Of a stretch of 64,000 nucleotides of DNA, positions 30,821 through 43,062 are shown one piece after another. The DNA comes from Agapetus fuscipes. Its lineage: Eukaryota > Arthropoda > Insecta > Trichoptera > Glossosomatidae. A program made the translations under genes and the position numbers. Each line of letters opens with the position of its first letter. Within the stretch, counting starts at the first letter, position 1. The stretch is from positions 12,529,001-12,593,000 of the forward strand of contig OX637332.1 of assembly GCA_951799405.1 (NCBI GenBank), given 5' to 3'. The notes under the pieces are model-generated. The model saw only the letters and a program-made list of their open reading frames with translations, was not told the origin of the DNA and ran no database searches.

Positions 30821-31350
30821 ATTTTGATTCGGAAGGGAATGTAAAAAAAAATGCAAAATCTCACAGCTTTAAGATGCTGTGAGATTTAAGCCGTTTGAGA
30901 TGGAGATAAAAATATTTTTAATTCTTTGAAATATATACTCGAACCTATGCGCTTGTTTGCATGTTCACTATAATCTATTATTCATATTAAATGCAATTGG
31001 TACCTACCTACTCAAATCAGAGGTTGGACGACATCTTATGAATTTCTCATCGAGGAATTAGATTGATCATAAATGAGGATGGCATAAATGAAATACTTTT
31101 TTTATTTGAAATACATTATTCATACATTTTTTCCCACTTAAATCTATTACATTGTTGATTATATTTTTTTACGCTATAGGTACCTCTTGTGTGGTGAGGG
31201 GAACATCACCATATTTTTTTGGTTTCGAAGCTTGACTTGGCATCGTCTCCAAAACTAAGTTCTGAAAACATAGAGGTAAAAATACAAATTTAAAAAAAAA
31301 AAACCTACCACACGTTAGTTTGTTGGTTGGTTTTTTTTTTCTCTTTTTCT
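30821..31350. repeat. internal duplication I1
   Basis: Matches 34419-35090 within the same unit. It opens with a hairpin (AATCTCACAGC / GCTGTGAGATT, 11-12 bp stem). It contains, on the minus strand, an acceptor-like CTATGTTTTCAG followed by AACTTAGTTTTGGAGACG, near 31262. With the second unit copy, four versions exist in the window. Confidence 0.75.
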
Positions 31351-31995
31351 ACATTTTACAGTTTTCTTATAAACTGCAAGTTGCAACAATATTACGAACA
31401 CACACAAATAATATACATTATATAATTACGCAATATACATAATATGCAAAACATTTTTTTTAAGTACAAAACATTGGCAGAAACAAACAAACATGTACAA
31501 ATACATTTTTTTAATATGACAGATGAAATTTTAACAACACTACATACATTCTTATAACTAACCAAGAAAAATATTCTTAAAACTAACTTATTGTAAGTGA
31601 CTGCAAAATACACTGCGAACATTTCTTTAGGAAATTGAAATTTTGAAATGTTAAAAAAATACACCGAGAATTGTACAAATAGCTACAGACAAAATATACA
31701 GAACATTTGACAAAAATACATATATAAGTATTAAGTACCTATTATATACCTACACAGAATTAGATAAAACATAATATTATTGTGGTCATAAGAAGTAAGA
31801 AAAATCACATTATGTCACAAAACTATCCTTGTGTTTATCATATTATATTCCTGTCGTGTAGTTGCAAAAAGCTTTATGATAAATAACAATGAAAATGCAC
31901 GAAAAGAAAAACCAACCGATAAACACAAGATATACAGGTATATAATGTTAAACAATGAAAACGTGTAATTTCCTACCTCGTTATGCCAACAATAA
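31351..31995. other. unassigned AT-rich DNA
   Basis: The ORFs here are short and low in complexity. The site ATTGTACAAATAG near 31671 is the empty version of the LTR-element target at 39225 in copy 2. Confidence 0.5.
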
Positions 31996-32238
31996 TATAT
32001 CTTGTACATACATAGATGAAAATCTAGGCCAGACAGGTCAGCCACCTGTTCGATGCGAAGATCGTCTCCCCCGGCGTGAAGGTCCTTCCACATCTGGAAG
32101 AAACCATGGTGCGGCACCTGAAACAACACACAACAATAATTATTTTGACATCCATAAACTGCTGGGGCTAACCTTTTGGGCATGGTGTACTGCTTCACCA
32201 TGTAGGCGGCGAGCTGTAAAGCGCGCGACATTTCTAAT
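31996..32238 (-). other. exon-like pair, unidentified
   Basis: The minus strand shows an acceptor (TTTTGTTTTCAG), a frame beginning LEMSRALQLAAYMVKQYTMP, a donor (AAG/GTTAGC at 32172), then acceptor TTGTTTCAG and a frame with HHGFFQMWKDLHAGGDDLRI ending near a GTATGT donor at about 31996. Composition looks protein-like but the splice phases do not join the two best frames cleanly. I do not recognise the protein. The same bases occur at 44963-45205. Confidence 0.35.
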
Positions 32239-32416
32239 CTGAAAACAAAACAGCCAAAATAAGAAAAACAACATCAAATCAATTATAAAGACAATATTAT
32301 TTCAAATCCAATAAAAGCGAAAAATATCCAAATCCTGCGATAAAATCCTCGAAATGTCGAAATCCACCCGAGACAAGTTCGTTGCGCCTGCAACTCGACA
32401 CTAGCCAAGGGTTCTA

Positions 32417-32646
32417 TAATAATCTATAATCTAAGTTGCAAACATATATTACATTTAAGATTTATATCAAATGAATTCCCACAAGCAGACGCGTAGGTAT
32501 ATGTTCGCGCTTAAGCATGCCGCATGTGAACCTACAATATAAAACCCAATCTCAAATGAACATAAGCCCTGCAACAGAGGTGACATTGGCAAAGTGAAAC
32601 ATTTTTTTACAGTATGGGTGGTCAGCCTCACACCAACCTATAAGTC
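32417..32646 (-). repeat. SINE-A
   Basis: Tail TAATCTATAATCTAAGTTGC at the left, head CACCAACCTATAAGTCGAG at the right, with a short deletion near CCCTGCAACAGAGG. Copy at 45384-45613. Confidence 0.85.
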
Positions 32647-33107
32647 GAGTAAGACACAACCTAAAAAATCTTACAACTAAATCCTGTACAAGTATTTCAC
32701 AATCACTGGCAAGTTTGATTAAAACGAGGATGTTATATGTACAATACTTAGAGTTTGGTGTTTCAGCAATAGCTTGGTGAGCTTAAAGTGAGCCAGAAAC
32801 ATTATTTTCAATATTCTCACAAGTTTTGTCTTTTTCATTTAGCATGAAGTCACTAACCTACTGTTCAAACAACAAACCCTAAAGAATGCAATCAAATTTA
32901 GTATAAAATCACAACAAATACAAATCGCATTGACGTATGAAACAGTGGACTGGAAATTGCTGAAATGCACATAGATGATATATCCGTTTCAACTTACATT
33001 TTAAAGCAAATTGACCTTAGTTAAAAAGAGAACAAAATTTCTCCCAGTGTGGTAAAACAGGATCTGTGGGCCAAATATGATGTGGTTTGGGCATTTAGAA
33101 ATCTGCA
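32647..33107. other. unassigned DNA
   Basis: Nothing recognised; same in the second unit copy. Confidence 0.4.
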
Positions 33108-33357
33108 TAATCTATAATTTAAGTTGCAAAGATATATTTACATTTAAAGCTCATATCAAATGCATGCCAACAAACAAACACGTGTAGTTTGCGCTTACAA
33201 ATGCTGAATGTGTACTCACAAATAAAATCCAAACCTCAAATGAACACATCAGCCCTACAACTTTTTCCGACCTTCCCTGACACAGGGGTGACATTAGCAA
33301 AGTGAACCATTTTTTACAGTATGGGTGGTCAGCCTCATACCAACCTATAAGTCAAGG
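33108..33357 (-). repeat. SINE-A
   Basis: Full length, tail left and head right (ACCAACCTATAAGTCAAGG). Copy at 46075-46324. Confidence 0.9.
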
Positions 33358-33738
33358 AATAACCTACAAATCAAGGAAATAATGGATGATAAAATAATTA
33401 TTGTTGATAGAATAATATTCCGTCGTCATGGCAACATATAAGTATTTTAATTGAAAACGTTCCTTTTTCAAATGTTGATAAAAGTTTGATTTACCAGCCA
33501 CCTGAAAAAAAAACGTTAGGTATAAAAAATCATACATACTTAATTATATGATATTATAATCCTTGAAAGAGATGATATTTTTCACCGGTGCATTATTTTT
33601 TTCATTGCTTGGTCATTCCCTCTCTATTATCAATCAATGAAAAAAAAATATTTTGACGCCCGCCGACTCAAATTTTGAGAAAACTTGGCACATTAATTGT
33701 TCTTTTCATTAGACGTGACAAACAATCGCATAGATTTG

Positions 33739-34190
33739 TTACTCTACCTCAAGCGGTGTGAACTTACAGCCTCTTAATGATGCGAGATTTTGCAAAAGAA
33801 ATATATTTTGCCGTCGCAGAAAGCTACATACATTTGCTTCCGCATGAAAACCAGTGTTGATGCTTTTTCGTTCACTATATACTCGCAAATATTTTACAAA
33901 ATCATTAGTAGTAAAATAACCTTTTGATACAAACCTTATTAAGCTTATAGAAGGAGGATGTATGCAAGTGTCTGGATGCCGCTCGTGTAAAATAATAATA
34001 TATGTATCTGGCTTGAGAAAAACACAAATGAAATACATTCTTTCGGGAGTGTGAGAGTTTCGGGAAGAAACCAAGATTTCTGTGTGAACTTGAAGCCGTT
34101 GTCCTTGGGAGAAGAGGTCGTCACATCCACGCCTATATAGTCCACGCCATCGAGGGTATAAAAGCTCCTGGCGATTCCCCTATTCGTCAT
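33739..34190 (-). other. unidentified ORFs in duplicated unit
   Basis: One minus frame opens MTNRGIARSFYTLDGVDYIG (81 codons, from 34190). An overlapping frame (33739-34074, 111 codons) has KPDTYIIILHERHPDTC and ISLIRFVSKGYFTTN. No domain recognised, and the two frames may be pieces of one broken coding region. Both are repeated at 46706-47157 with few changes. Confidence 0.3.
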
Positions 34191-34418
34191 TTACCCTATT
34201 ATCATGCATATTTATAATATTATAATATTATTTTTAAGTATGTATTATATGTAAAAGGCACAATGTGTCGTTGAAATAAATAAATATTAATATCATTCTG
34301 GTAACTTGTATTTGTTTCCTGTAAATGTAATCTCGGCTGAATTTTTGTCTCAGTGTTTTACCAAATAAGGTTTTAACACATACACCGCTGACTGTCGATC
34401 GTTATTCAAGCTCTTACT

Positions 34419-35090
34419 TTTGATTCGGAAGCAAATGTTAAAAAAAATGCAAAATCTCACAGCTTTAAGATGCTGTAAGATTTAAGCCGTTTGAGATGGA
34501 GGTAAAAATATTTTATATTTGTAAGGGTTTTTGAAATATATGTATATTCGAACCTATGCGCTTGTTTGCATTTGCACTACTTCCCTGAAACAGGCAAAGT
34601 GAACCTTTTTTTAACAGTATGGATGGTCAGTCTCATACCGACCTATAGGTGTCGAGAAATACACACAATCGTACATGCATACATAGTTAAATTGGTACCT
34701 ACCTACTCAAATCAGAGGTTGGACGACATCAACTTATGAATTTCTCATCGAGGAATGAGATTGATCATAAATGAGGATGGTATAAATGAAATACTTTATT
34801 TTTATTTTTATTTTTTTTTTATTTGAAATACATTATTCATAAAAAAATAATCCTCTTAAATCTATTACATTGTTGATTATATTTTTTTACGCTATACCTC
34901 ACTAAAAAGAGACTAAGCTCTTGTGTGTGGTGAGGGGAACATCACCTTATTTTTTTGGTTCCGAAGCTTACCCACCTTGGTTTGCCATCATCTCCAACAC
35001 CAAGTTCTGAAAACATAGAAGTAAAAAGACAAGTTTAAAAAAACAAACCTACCATCCGTAAGTTTGTTGGTTTGTTTTTTTTTTTCCTTT
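34419..35090. repeat. internal duplication I2
   Basis: Second version of I1, interrupted by a SINE-A 5' fragment at about 34573-34655 (minus). The exon-like 32-nt block reads AACTTGGTGTTGGAGATG and ends at a GTGGGTAAG donor-like site, which is deleted in I1. Confidence 0.7.
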
Positions 35091-35094
35091 TTTT

Positions 35095-35305
35095 TACGTG
35101 AGAGGGGAAAACCTTGCATAGGTCCCCCCGGCCCGGTACCGAGGGGTATGTGAGATTCTTACTCACTAAAATGACCTCTCATTTAGCGGCTGCCGGACCT
35201 GTGCGCTCACGCACTTACCTGTATGTGAGTGCACAGGTCCAGCAGCGATGAGGCGTCAGGGGACCAGAGGCGGTCCCCTGACGCCTCATTTTTACCTCTC
35301 AAGAG
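35095..35305. repeat. double-hairpin element
   Basis: Two strong stem-loops in a GC-rich 200-bp block: GGACCTGTGCnCTCAC/GTGAGTGCACAGGTCC (35198-35242) and ATGAGGCGTCAGGGGACC/GGTCCCCTGACGCCTCAT (35249-35290). Flanked by ACCTCTCA-type boundaries. It resembles a small foldback or SINE; not identified. Copy at 50700-50910. Confidence 0.6.
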
Positions 35306-36501
35306 GCAATTTAACAAAAATACATTCAAAATTTTCTTAGGTTAATAAATGATAAAATCTCAATTAAAACTAACTTATCGTAAATAACTACAAAATAATT
35401 CTAAGTACATTAATTTTAATTAAGTCAAATTACATTTTGAAAATATATAATGAAAATAATGTTAATGAAATACAAAGTAAGAAATTTATAATAATCATAT
35501 TTCTATTACTAAATACATACATATTGAAACAAAAAATAGTATAGAAAATACATAATTTATAACATAAGTAATGAAAATTTAATCAAAAACATCGAATACA
35601 AAGAGAAAAAAGTACAAATTTAAGTTACATTGCATTAATTTTAGTTACTTCATTTTAAAAATAATATTTACATAAAATATGAAATTATAAATGATACAAT
35701 AAATTGAAATATATAATATAAGTGGTGTCGCCTAGCAAAAACTATCGCACGGGCGAAAGTCGCCCTTGTTACTACAAAGGCGGCCCTCGCCCATGCTCGC
35801 GTTTTCGCGAAACACGGCCACATTTAAATAATAATAATTAAAAATATAATGTAATAATGAAATATGCGATTAACGCAAGATTGTGAGTAAAATAATCAAC
35901 AATAGTGCGATAATAGCAAAGATACCTCAAATTGAGTGGAGAGAGATCAACGCAGCGTGCAGTCGTGAGAGCGGCCAGGCGTTGTTTGGAAATTTTTCCG
36001 TCGTCATGCCAATATATACACAATAAAAAGGAAATAATTGAAAATGTTCGTTTTTTCAAATATGATAACAATGTTAAATGAAAAATAGACGATAGGTATA
36101 CAAAATAAATAAAAAATATGCGAAATGTATTATAAGGCTTCTCAAAAATTATTTATATTTCATAAATGAAATTTTTAAACCATGTTTATAATAAATCAAC
36201 CACAAAAATTATAATAATTTTTTTATTTGTTTTTTTTTTTTTCAGCTTACTTTCATTCGTGAGGGCGATTTCCCGCGACGAGCAGGGTCCTGTCCAGTTG
36301 AAAAGTATGATTTATGTAAAACGCGTTTCTTAGATATCAATTCGACGACAGCAAAAAGTGACAACGGTTATAAATTTACTCCACAACTCGTAAATACAAT
36401 TAGCATGTAGCAGGTCCCGCCAGTCACGCTATGACATACAAAAGTTGTTGTTTTCCCCTCAAAGTGTGATGTACAAAACAGGGGCTTTTTGGAAAGTATG
36501 G
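35306..36501. other. AT-rich end of copy 1 and unique spacer
   Basis: 35306-35786 still matches copy 2. 35787-36501 is present once and separates the two unit copies. It has a pyrimidine tract with CAG near 36245 but no gene I can support. Confidence 0.5.
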
Positions 36502-39228
36502 AACGGCTAATTATACAACTCTTTAGTGTATTTCTATGCCGCGGGATGTAAAAGGGTGGATGGGAGATGGTTTTCATTTGTGTACCTACCCTTAATCAGT
36601 GGGATAATTTTTCATATCTTCCTATGGGCTGTTTTTCCGAGCATTCCAACATATTTCTAAACCTCTCCCATGCTTCTTGGTTGACTGTGATTGTTTTTTC
36701 CACTTTCTAGATGAAAACCGTGAGCGAAAAAAAAATCACAACCCACCAGTCAAAATGAATTGTGTGTACGTCTGTCTGTATATTTTTTAGGAAGCAAGCC
36801 ACGTATTTATTTTTAGTTCATCATGTCTTAGCACAGTGAATTGAGTCACCTGTTTCCGAAAATCCGCAACTTAACTTGCAGGGAAAAATAATTTTCTTCT
36901 TTTTTATATATATTTTTGTCAAGGGTCGAGTACTCTAAATAAAAAAGCATCTATAACTTACTAAAAACAACAAGTCTGTGAATCGACATTACCAAATTCC
37001 GCCATCGCAGAGATTAAAAATGTTGGATTTCTCAAAATCGTTGCGTGAGGAGATAGCGGAGGTTGGAAACAAACGACTCATCAATGATGTCGTGCTATGT
37101 GCAATATTCGGCTTAATGTTTTTGTTTTTATGGTTACAGAAGGCGTAGATGAGGTATTTGTGGCTGTCCTTCCACTCACACTCCTCGAAAACTAAATATC
37201 ACGTAAACATGAGTATCATTTATTTTTCTCGGTGTGAGCTGTAGTAAATGCTTCCATAATCTGTTGTAAAGTATATATTTTGCACCATTATGAGATCCAA
37301 ATCAATTGTAACAAGTCAAAAAAGGAGACACTCTCGAATCAACTGTTTCACAAGTCGGTGGCCCTCAGTTTAAAGGAATGGCCCTCTATTCACATATTTT
37401 TTTATCAATTTAAAAATAATCTCTGATTTTAGCAAATAACGATTTTGTCAAGTAAACTATCACGTTTGAGTAATAATCCACACGGTATGCTATAAATTAT
37501 ATTTCGTTCCCCACCAAGGTATCGACAATGATTTGCCGTTTCGGTTGCAAACTCGAAATAAATAAAAAAATACCGGCGAGGTCAGCCTCCACAAAAGAAA
37601 TGGAAGCTGGAAACCCCCAATTCCAGTGAAGTGGTTGACGTAAGGCCGGTCACCTTACCTGTTAAAACAAATAGGATCCACAAGCCACATGCAACCCCTT
37701 CGTGGACAAGGCGGTAAGAAGTCGCACTGTGTATATGTGCAGCTTAGTAACATTTCTTTTAACAGATGATATTTTCCCTCGAGACATAATAGTGTGACTA
37801 AAAGAGAATCTATCAGCTAAGTACAAAATATATATTGACATTTAAGACTCATTTTAAATGCATGACCACAAGCAGACACGAGTAAGTTCACGCTTACAAA
37901 TGCTGCATGTGCACTTACAAAATAAAGAGCCAAATCTCAAATGAACATAAGCAGTGCAACTTTAGCCGACCTTCCCTGATACAGGGGTAACATTAGCAAG
38001 TGAAGTGTTAGATGGTCTGAACATGTAGAAAGGATGCATGATGAAAGACTGACAAAGTGTATATACTTACAGAGGAAATTTGAAAGGAAAAAGAAGACCG
38101 AGGAATGTATAAAGATCGTGAAAGAATTAAATAGGGGTACATTTACAGAGTGGACGTAAAGGAAGGAAATGCATAAAAACTGTGATGGATACGAACCAAT
38201 TGTACAGAAATATTCAAGGATAGGAAGAAATGGAGGTGTTTCTGCAGAGGATCTGGCCAACCCTGTCGGAATGGCGACAGAGTTAAACTTACAGCTACAG
38301 AAATACTAAAGAAATTAATGATAGCTTCTTGCTTAATTTTTGTGGGCAAGAAAATCTAGCGTATCATGTAATTTTGATTCGGAAGGGAATGTAAAAAAAA
38401 ATGCAAAATCTCACAGCTTTAAGATGCTGTGAGATTTAAGCCGTTTGAGATGGAGATAAAAATATTTTTAATTCTTTGAAATATATACTCGAACCTATGC
38501 GCTTGTTTGCATGTTCACTATAATCTATTATTCATATTAAATGCAATTGGTACCTACCTACTCAAATCAGAGGTTGGACGACATCTTATGAATTTCTCAT
38601 CGAGGAATTAGATTGATCATAAATGAGGATGGCATAAATGAAATACTTTTTTTATTTGAAATACATTATTCATACATTTTTTCCCCCTTAAATCTATTAC
38701 ATTATTGATTATATTTTTTTACGCTATAGGTACCTCTTGTGTGGTGAGGGGAACATCACCATATTTTTTTGGTTTCGAAGCTTGACTTGGCATCGTCTCC
38801 AAAACTAAGTTCTGAAAACATAGAGGTAAAAATACAAATTTAAAAAAAAAAAACCTACCACACGTTAGTTTGTTGGTTGGTTTTTTTTTTCTCTTTTTCT
38901 ACATTTTACAGTTTTCTTATAAACTGCAAGTTGCAACAATATTACGAACACACACAAATAATATACATTATATAATTACGCAATATACATAATATGCAAA
39001 ACATTTTTTTTAAGTACAAAACATTGGCAGAAACAAACAAACATGTACAAATACATTTTTTTAATATGACAGATGAAATTTTAACAACACTACATACATT
39101 CTTATAACTAACCAAGAAAAATATTCTTAAAACTAACTTATTGTAAGTGACTGCAAAATACACTGCGAACATTTCTTTAGGAAATTGAAATTTTGAAATG
39201 TTAAAAAAATACACCGAGAATTGTACAA

Positions 39229-40807
39229 TGTCGCGCCTGTTCCAAGCCGCTAACAATGTTAAGAAAAGAGCGGGGATCTGCAAGCAACGTTGACAGCATT
39301 ACGTTGGCTTCACTTCCGTTTCCCCCACGCAAAAGGGATGCGAGGCTAATACCATTGGTGAGCGCGCAAAACGAGTAGGCCACATGCCCAGTCGACCAGC
39401 AGCAACCGTCTCATTCTTGAACCGACCAGCGAGACGAGAGGACCTTTTTCTGCATCGCGGACAACGGACGAAAATGGACTCCACGCCGGGAGAATACAAG
39501 TAACACCCCCTACCTCCCTATATCCCAATCCTTTTCCCTACCAACGTCCCATAATCCCCCCTTATATTTATTTTCATCTCAGATTTGTAATTGTTTAAAA
39601 TTTCAAGTATTTAGAAATGTGACCGCGTGATTCGGCCATTTGCTATTTTGGATTTCACGTAAAGTTGTTTAATCTGTTGGCATCCTATGGATTAATGGAA
39701 TTATTGTTATCATAAATGATGTTTGATGTCTGTTTCCGTATAATGATAATTTGTTTTCACGGATTTATTGTTTAATTTATCCTGATTAATAGATTCTTTC
39801 GCCAGGATGCGCAAGCATTTTATCTTGTCTTTACCAAAGAATAATCATCTGATTACAATGGGTTGCCTACATTTATCATTTTTAGTAATGGACAATTCAA
39901 ATCAGATAATCGATTGCTTTTCTTAAATTCTTTTTTTTGATATTCTTCCAAGAGAATAGAGCATGTTTCTCATTTGAATTTCATCTATTGGTTTAATGTT
40001 ATTATACTGAAATCATTAAGCCTCCATTGTATTGTGATTTACGTAAATTAATAACCTCACTTAGAATTTTGCACGTGGTCTATCCACGCAGTAGTGAGAC
40101 TGATCAAGTGAATGTTTGTCTTCCCCTTGTGAATACTTTGAGCATGTAGCTTGTTCTACGAGTGTGTTTTCAGGTATTCCACATTATTGTAATAAAATCA
40201 GTGAATACCTACGTGTATTATTTGTCCGAGAAATACATTTTGTTTTCCTCGCGCGTTCCCAGACGCCATTTTGTTTTTTTTGTACTCAATTCCTTCCAGA
40301 AGCTTTCGACGCCATTTTGAGTTTGTTGTTTACATTTGTGTTTTACATGATCTCGTTTTGTGCTGGAAGCTTTTGAACTTTTCTTTGATATTATAAAGTC
40401 TCAAGACTGTTTATACTTTTATTAATGAAAGTTCATGTCTACCTTTGGGGTAATGATTATTATTAATAAACCATAAATAAAACCAATAACTTTGAATATT
40501 GAAAACTTTATTAGATAAGCTTCTTGTAGTTTGATGAGTTTATACATCGATAATATAACTATGAGTTACCTCCTCTGTAAATGTTGTTCTTCTGTTAAAG
40601 GAATTATTTCTTTTAAATAAACCACATTCCCTCTTTCACCTTTTGTTTCTCTTTTCTTTGGTTTTGGAACTTTCTATTTCAGGCTGTAGTCACAACCCAT
40701 CTATAACCACCCTGAGACGAGGACGTCAATGCTCACACTCACAACCCTGCAGTTAACCGGAGGGTTTTTGACAGTGAAGCCTCGACAAGTCGGGCGACGC
40801 CGTTACA
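39229..40807 (+). repeat. LARD 5' LTR
   Basis: 1579 bp, TGTCGCGCC...CGCCGTTACA. Short ORFs inside it are repeated at 43133-44210 and are not genes. Confidence 0.9.
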
Positions 40808-40808
40808 C

Positions 40809-40826
40809 TGGCGCCCAACGTGGGGC
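40809..40826 (+). other. LARD primer-binding site (tRNA-Lys)
   Basis: TGGCGCCCAACGTGGGGC, 1 nt after the LTR. Same site as the gypsy element at 5221-5238. Confidence 0.85.
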
Positions 40827-43062
40827 TTGAGTTGGCTCCGTCTTGAGTTGGCTCCGCCTTGAGTTGGCTCCACCTGGATCAACTCCAGCACGACTACAGT
40901 CTTCCCCAAGCTTCAACTAGATATTCTTCTGGCACATCTCCTGAATAAAAACTGTGAGTTTTATTAAATTATATTTTGTTAATTGTATTACTCCTTTGCT
41001 ACTTCTATCTTTAACCATGGAACCCATACAGAGGATCAGCACAGCTCACCATAGCACATTAGCTATACAATTCCCCGTTTACAGGCGTAAACGACACAAA
41101 ATATATATTGGGTTATGAAGGACAGTTAATTTCCAAACTCCCCCTAGTTTTGTTATTTTCTATCAAAAAATTCCTGGCGTCCAAATCTCCATTGAGCTTG
41201 TCCGTAAGCACTCCCTTCCCGATCCCATCCTGTCCCTTGAAGAGAATCTATAAAAACAGAAAAAGTAAAATCATCTCGTCCAATCCAGGACAAGTAGATA
41301 ATTTCTCTAATCATCTACATCAAAATAAAATTCTATTATGAAGTTATGCAGATAGCGGGATTGATCACCTAGCATTCTGTACGGCTCCATATACGACCAC
41401 CTTAAAAATACTTACCACACTTTGAAAACCTGTTCTCTTCAGTCCCTCAACCTCTAAAGTCCCCCTTGCGTCATACTGTCGGGAACTCTGCAAAGTACAC
41501 GTAGACTCTCGTCGGGATGCGGTGGCGAACTTTAAAGTTGTATCCCTTCCTCTCCAGAAAATGCACCAGCAGTACCTCGTACCAAAATTCGAGATACTTG
41601 TTGTGTACACTCCTTGGTTACCCAAGAAACCTTCGAAAACCCCCATAATAGGTGATGACCTTACAATACAATAGAACATAATAGGTGACGACCTTATAAT
41701 ACAATAGATATAATAGGTACTAACCTGATTATATATATGAGAAAGTGCATGACAGGTGTTGACCTGGTCATTGGAAAATATAATAGGTATTAACCTGATT
41801 ATATATGAGAAAGTGCATGACAGGTGTTGACCTGGTCATAGAAAAAAAAAATCATTATAGGTGTCGACCTGACAATACGAGAAGGAAACTTTGTGGTTTC
41901 AACCCAAGAATTCAGTATCCCTGAAAAAATTCACGAAAACCCCCCGACGCGAGACCCTGGCGCAGCCTCCTGACTGCCACCGTACGCAAAACAGTATCTT
42001 TCCTTCTGAAAATAGTACTGTGGGTCACAGTTCGTAACCTATCTTAGTGGGCGAACTTAGCATACCAACTCAGCGATGATCATGTCGCTTTAGAAAAGAT
42101 GACGGAAGAGACATAAGAAGTTGCCTTAGCCCTTATGTCCCTTCACAAGACTCTCTACCAGAGGGATCAAACAGACGTCATCCACCCGGAGTCGATGACG
42201 GCTGTGTAGATTAATGTAATTTTTAATGATTTCAGTTTCTGATAAAAGTTTCAACATGTAACCTAATCAAGGGACGATGACCATGAGCTGCTATCTACTA
42301 TTATTTGGTAGCTGTCAACAGCTAACCTCTAGTATAAATTGAAATCCTGTCTAGTGACAGAAACGGTAATTTTGCCATTACCAAACCTCATGTTGTGCTC
42401 GCATGAAGACTCCTTGCTTGTAGCATTGTTGTGTTTTTGCGAACAAAGCATGGGCGGTGAGAAAAACTTTTTTCTCCCCGAGGAATGTTAATGAACCTAG
42501 TTGTTAAGAATTACTTAAGTCGTAGAGTAAGGTTAGAATAAGGACTTCTTAGTTATATTACACCAACGAAGAGAAGTCAAGATTCTTCAAGAGAGAAGAC
42601 CATTCAAGCCTCACAATTTCATCTCGCCTACTCCTAACGTCTGACGCTACAGCACCTCAAATACCATCTCCATTGCGCTTGGATCAAACTTCCTAATACC
42701 AAAGGAATCCAACCAGTAAAGCACTTCACATACTGATGTCCTTCCAGGAATTCTCCAAAACCAAACACGGACAGCCCCTCAAATACCATCTCTATTGCGC
42801 TTGGATCAAACTTCCTATTACCAAAGGAATCCAACCAGTGAAGAACTTCACATACTGATGTCCTTCCAGGAATTCCCCAAAACCAAACACGGACAGCCCC
42901 TCAAATACCATCTCTATTGCGCTTGGATCAAACTTCCTATTACCAAAGGAATCCAATCATTGAATACCTTTATTGACTGATGTCCCTGAAAGAGTATGGA
43001 TACTCCAATTATACCCACACCAGGAAAGAGTCCCAAAACTTTCCACCCAAGAAGGGATGGGG
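40827..43062 (+). other. LARD internal region with tandem repeats
   Basis: Three TTGAGTTGGCTCC units at 40828-40872. AATAGGTGATGACCT-type units at 41645-41870, including a ~65-bp unit with GAGAAAGTGCATGACAGGTG twice. A 122-bp unit 2.5 times at 42656-42960 (GCGCTTGGATCAAACTTCCT in each). ORFs are under 105 codons with no Gag, protease or RT motif. The tandem repeats may carry packaging or structural signals, which is inference. Confidence 0.7.

Larger units (their letters stand above)
26149..35786. repeat. large duplicated unit, copy 1
   Basis: Matches 36502-51394 from AACGGCTAATTATACAAC to AAAGGCGGCCC. Apart from insertions the copies differ at only scattered bases (for example 26874, 27054, 27144). 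Copy 1 uniquely holds the TTAA element at 27493-30288. It contains SINE-B and SINE-A copies, exon-like ORFs and an internal duplication. Confidence 0.9.

Noticed and set aside
39299..40376. ORFs inside the LARD LTR (for example 66 and 86 codons)
   Set aside because: They repeat in the other LTR, have no domain, and lie in regulatory sequence.
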